Source of the DNA: Burkholderia sp.
Lineage (GTDB): Bacteria > Pseudomonadota > Gammaproteobacteria > Burkholderiales > Burkholderiaceae
Assembly (NCBI GenBank): GCA_028292565.1
Contig: JAQGMD010000197.1
Span: 1-5,851 of the forward strand
Length of the DNA: 5,851 bases
Reading direction: 5' to 3'
Shown here one piece after another: positions 5,589-5,851 of this stretch. Position 1 is the stretch's first letter. Each line of letters begins with the position of its first letter. The notes below the pieces were generated by a model. It saw only the letters and a list, made by a program, of their open reading frames with translations. It was not told the DNA's origin and searched no databases. The translations under genes and the position numbers were made by a program.

Positions 5589-5851
5589 ATGTCATCCATT
5601 AAAGTTCGTGACCTCGCTCCCGTCAGCAGGCTCGACCGCAAGGCCATGTCGGCCATCCGCGGCGGCGCCGGAGTCGGCAGCCCCGATGTGAAAGTGTTTG
5701 TGCCGATCAACATCAACCAGACCAACAACCTGGTTCAGAACGTTGCCGTGGCCAACAACAGCATCATCGGCGGCGGCGCGGATATCAGGGTCGCTCCCAC
5801 CCAGTTCGGAGTGAATATGCTTACGTTGCCTTCGATGTCCGGTTTTTTTGG
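5589..5851 (+). CDS. Double-glycine-leader Asn-rich peptide precursor (second of a pair, 3' end outside the window)
   Basis: Eighty-seven codons are visible and the frame is still open at the window end. The leader is again exactly 26 residues and ends LDRKAMSAIRGG. It shares D8-L9, L15-D16, K18-A19-M20 and R24-G25-G26 with the preceding gene. The mature part starts AGVGSPDVKVFVP and continues with alternating hydrophobic and Asn/Gln residues (ININQTNNLVQNVAVANNS), a Gly run, and PTQFGVN, which matches NTQTGLN in the first peptide. No cysteine is seen. The two genes are therefore paralogues that diverged mainly in the mature part. The spacer is 67 bp and contains a hairpin but no promoter I can see, so co-transcription from the sigma-54 promoter is likely. 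Export by a Gly-Gly-cleaving ABC transporter is inferred from the leader. Function unknown: a two-peptide bacteriocin, signal or fibre-forming peptide would all fit. Confidence 0.85.
   Translation, partial: MSSIKVRDLAPVSRLDRKAMSAIRGGAGVGSPDVKVFVPININQTNNLVQNVAVANNSIIGGGADIRVAPTQFGVNMLTLPSMSGFF

Noticed and set aside
1..5851. tRNA, rRNA or CRISPR array
   Set aside because: No cloverleaf-like or rRNA-like segment was recognised, and the only tandem repeats are the in-frame 126-bp units of the coiled-coil gene, without spacers.

Overview
The window looks like a chromosomal segment of a betaproteobacterium, most likely of the order Burkholderiales. The grounds are the moderately high G+C content, the burkholderial style of the FtsK C-terminal winged-helix domain, and the GG-leader peptides with an 'LD.KAM...RGG' end. 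The assignment is made by eye, without a database search.

Layout. Positions 1-72 hold the last codons of a plus-strand gene. Immediately after its stop lies a 187-bp element (73-259) with long imperfect terminal inverted repeats and a flanking TAA duplication. It looks like a MITE or another non-autonomous IS derivative inserted at the stop codon. Positions 278-3061 (minus) encode a 927-residue FtsK/SpoIIIE DNA translocase whose motor and DNA-reading domains are complete but whose membrane domain seems to lack the first transmembrane segment. A 208-bp divergent spacer separates it from a TTG-started coiled-coil protein (3270-3986, plus) built of exact 42-residue repeats. A convergent minus-strand gene (4026-4826) encodes a stand-alone FRG-domain protein, also TTG-started but with a good Shine-Dalgarno sequence.

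Positions 4827-5251 are a non-coding, regulatory-looking stretch with several inverted repeats, an IHF-like site and a near-consensus sigma-54 promoter (GG-N10-GC). The promoter points at two consecutive small genes, 5252-5521 and 5589 to past the window end. They encode homologous cysteine-free, Asn/Gln/Gly-rich peptides with identical 26-residue double-glycine leaders. A perfect 10-bp-arm hairpin sits between them.

The most interesting unit is this last one: what appears to be an IHF-assisted, sigma-54-driven operon of paired GG-leader peptides, probably exported by a C39-peptidase ABC transporter that is not in the window. Their function (bacteriocin-like, signalling, or amyloid/matrix material) cannot be read from this sequence. 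The ftsK, coiled-coil and FRG genes show no operon link to it or to each other.
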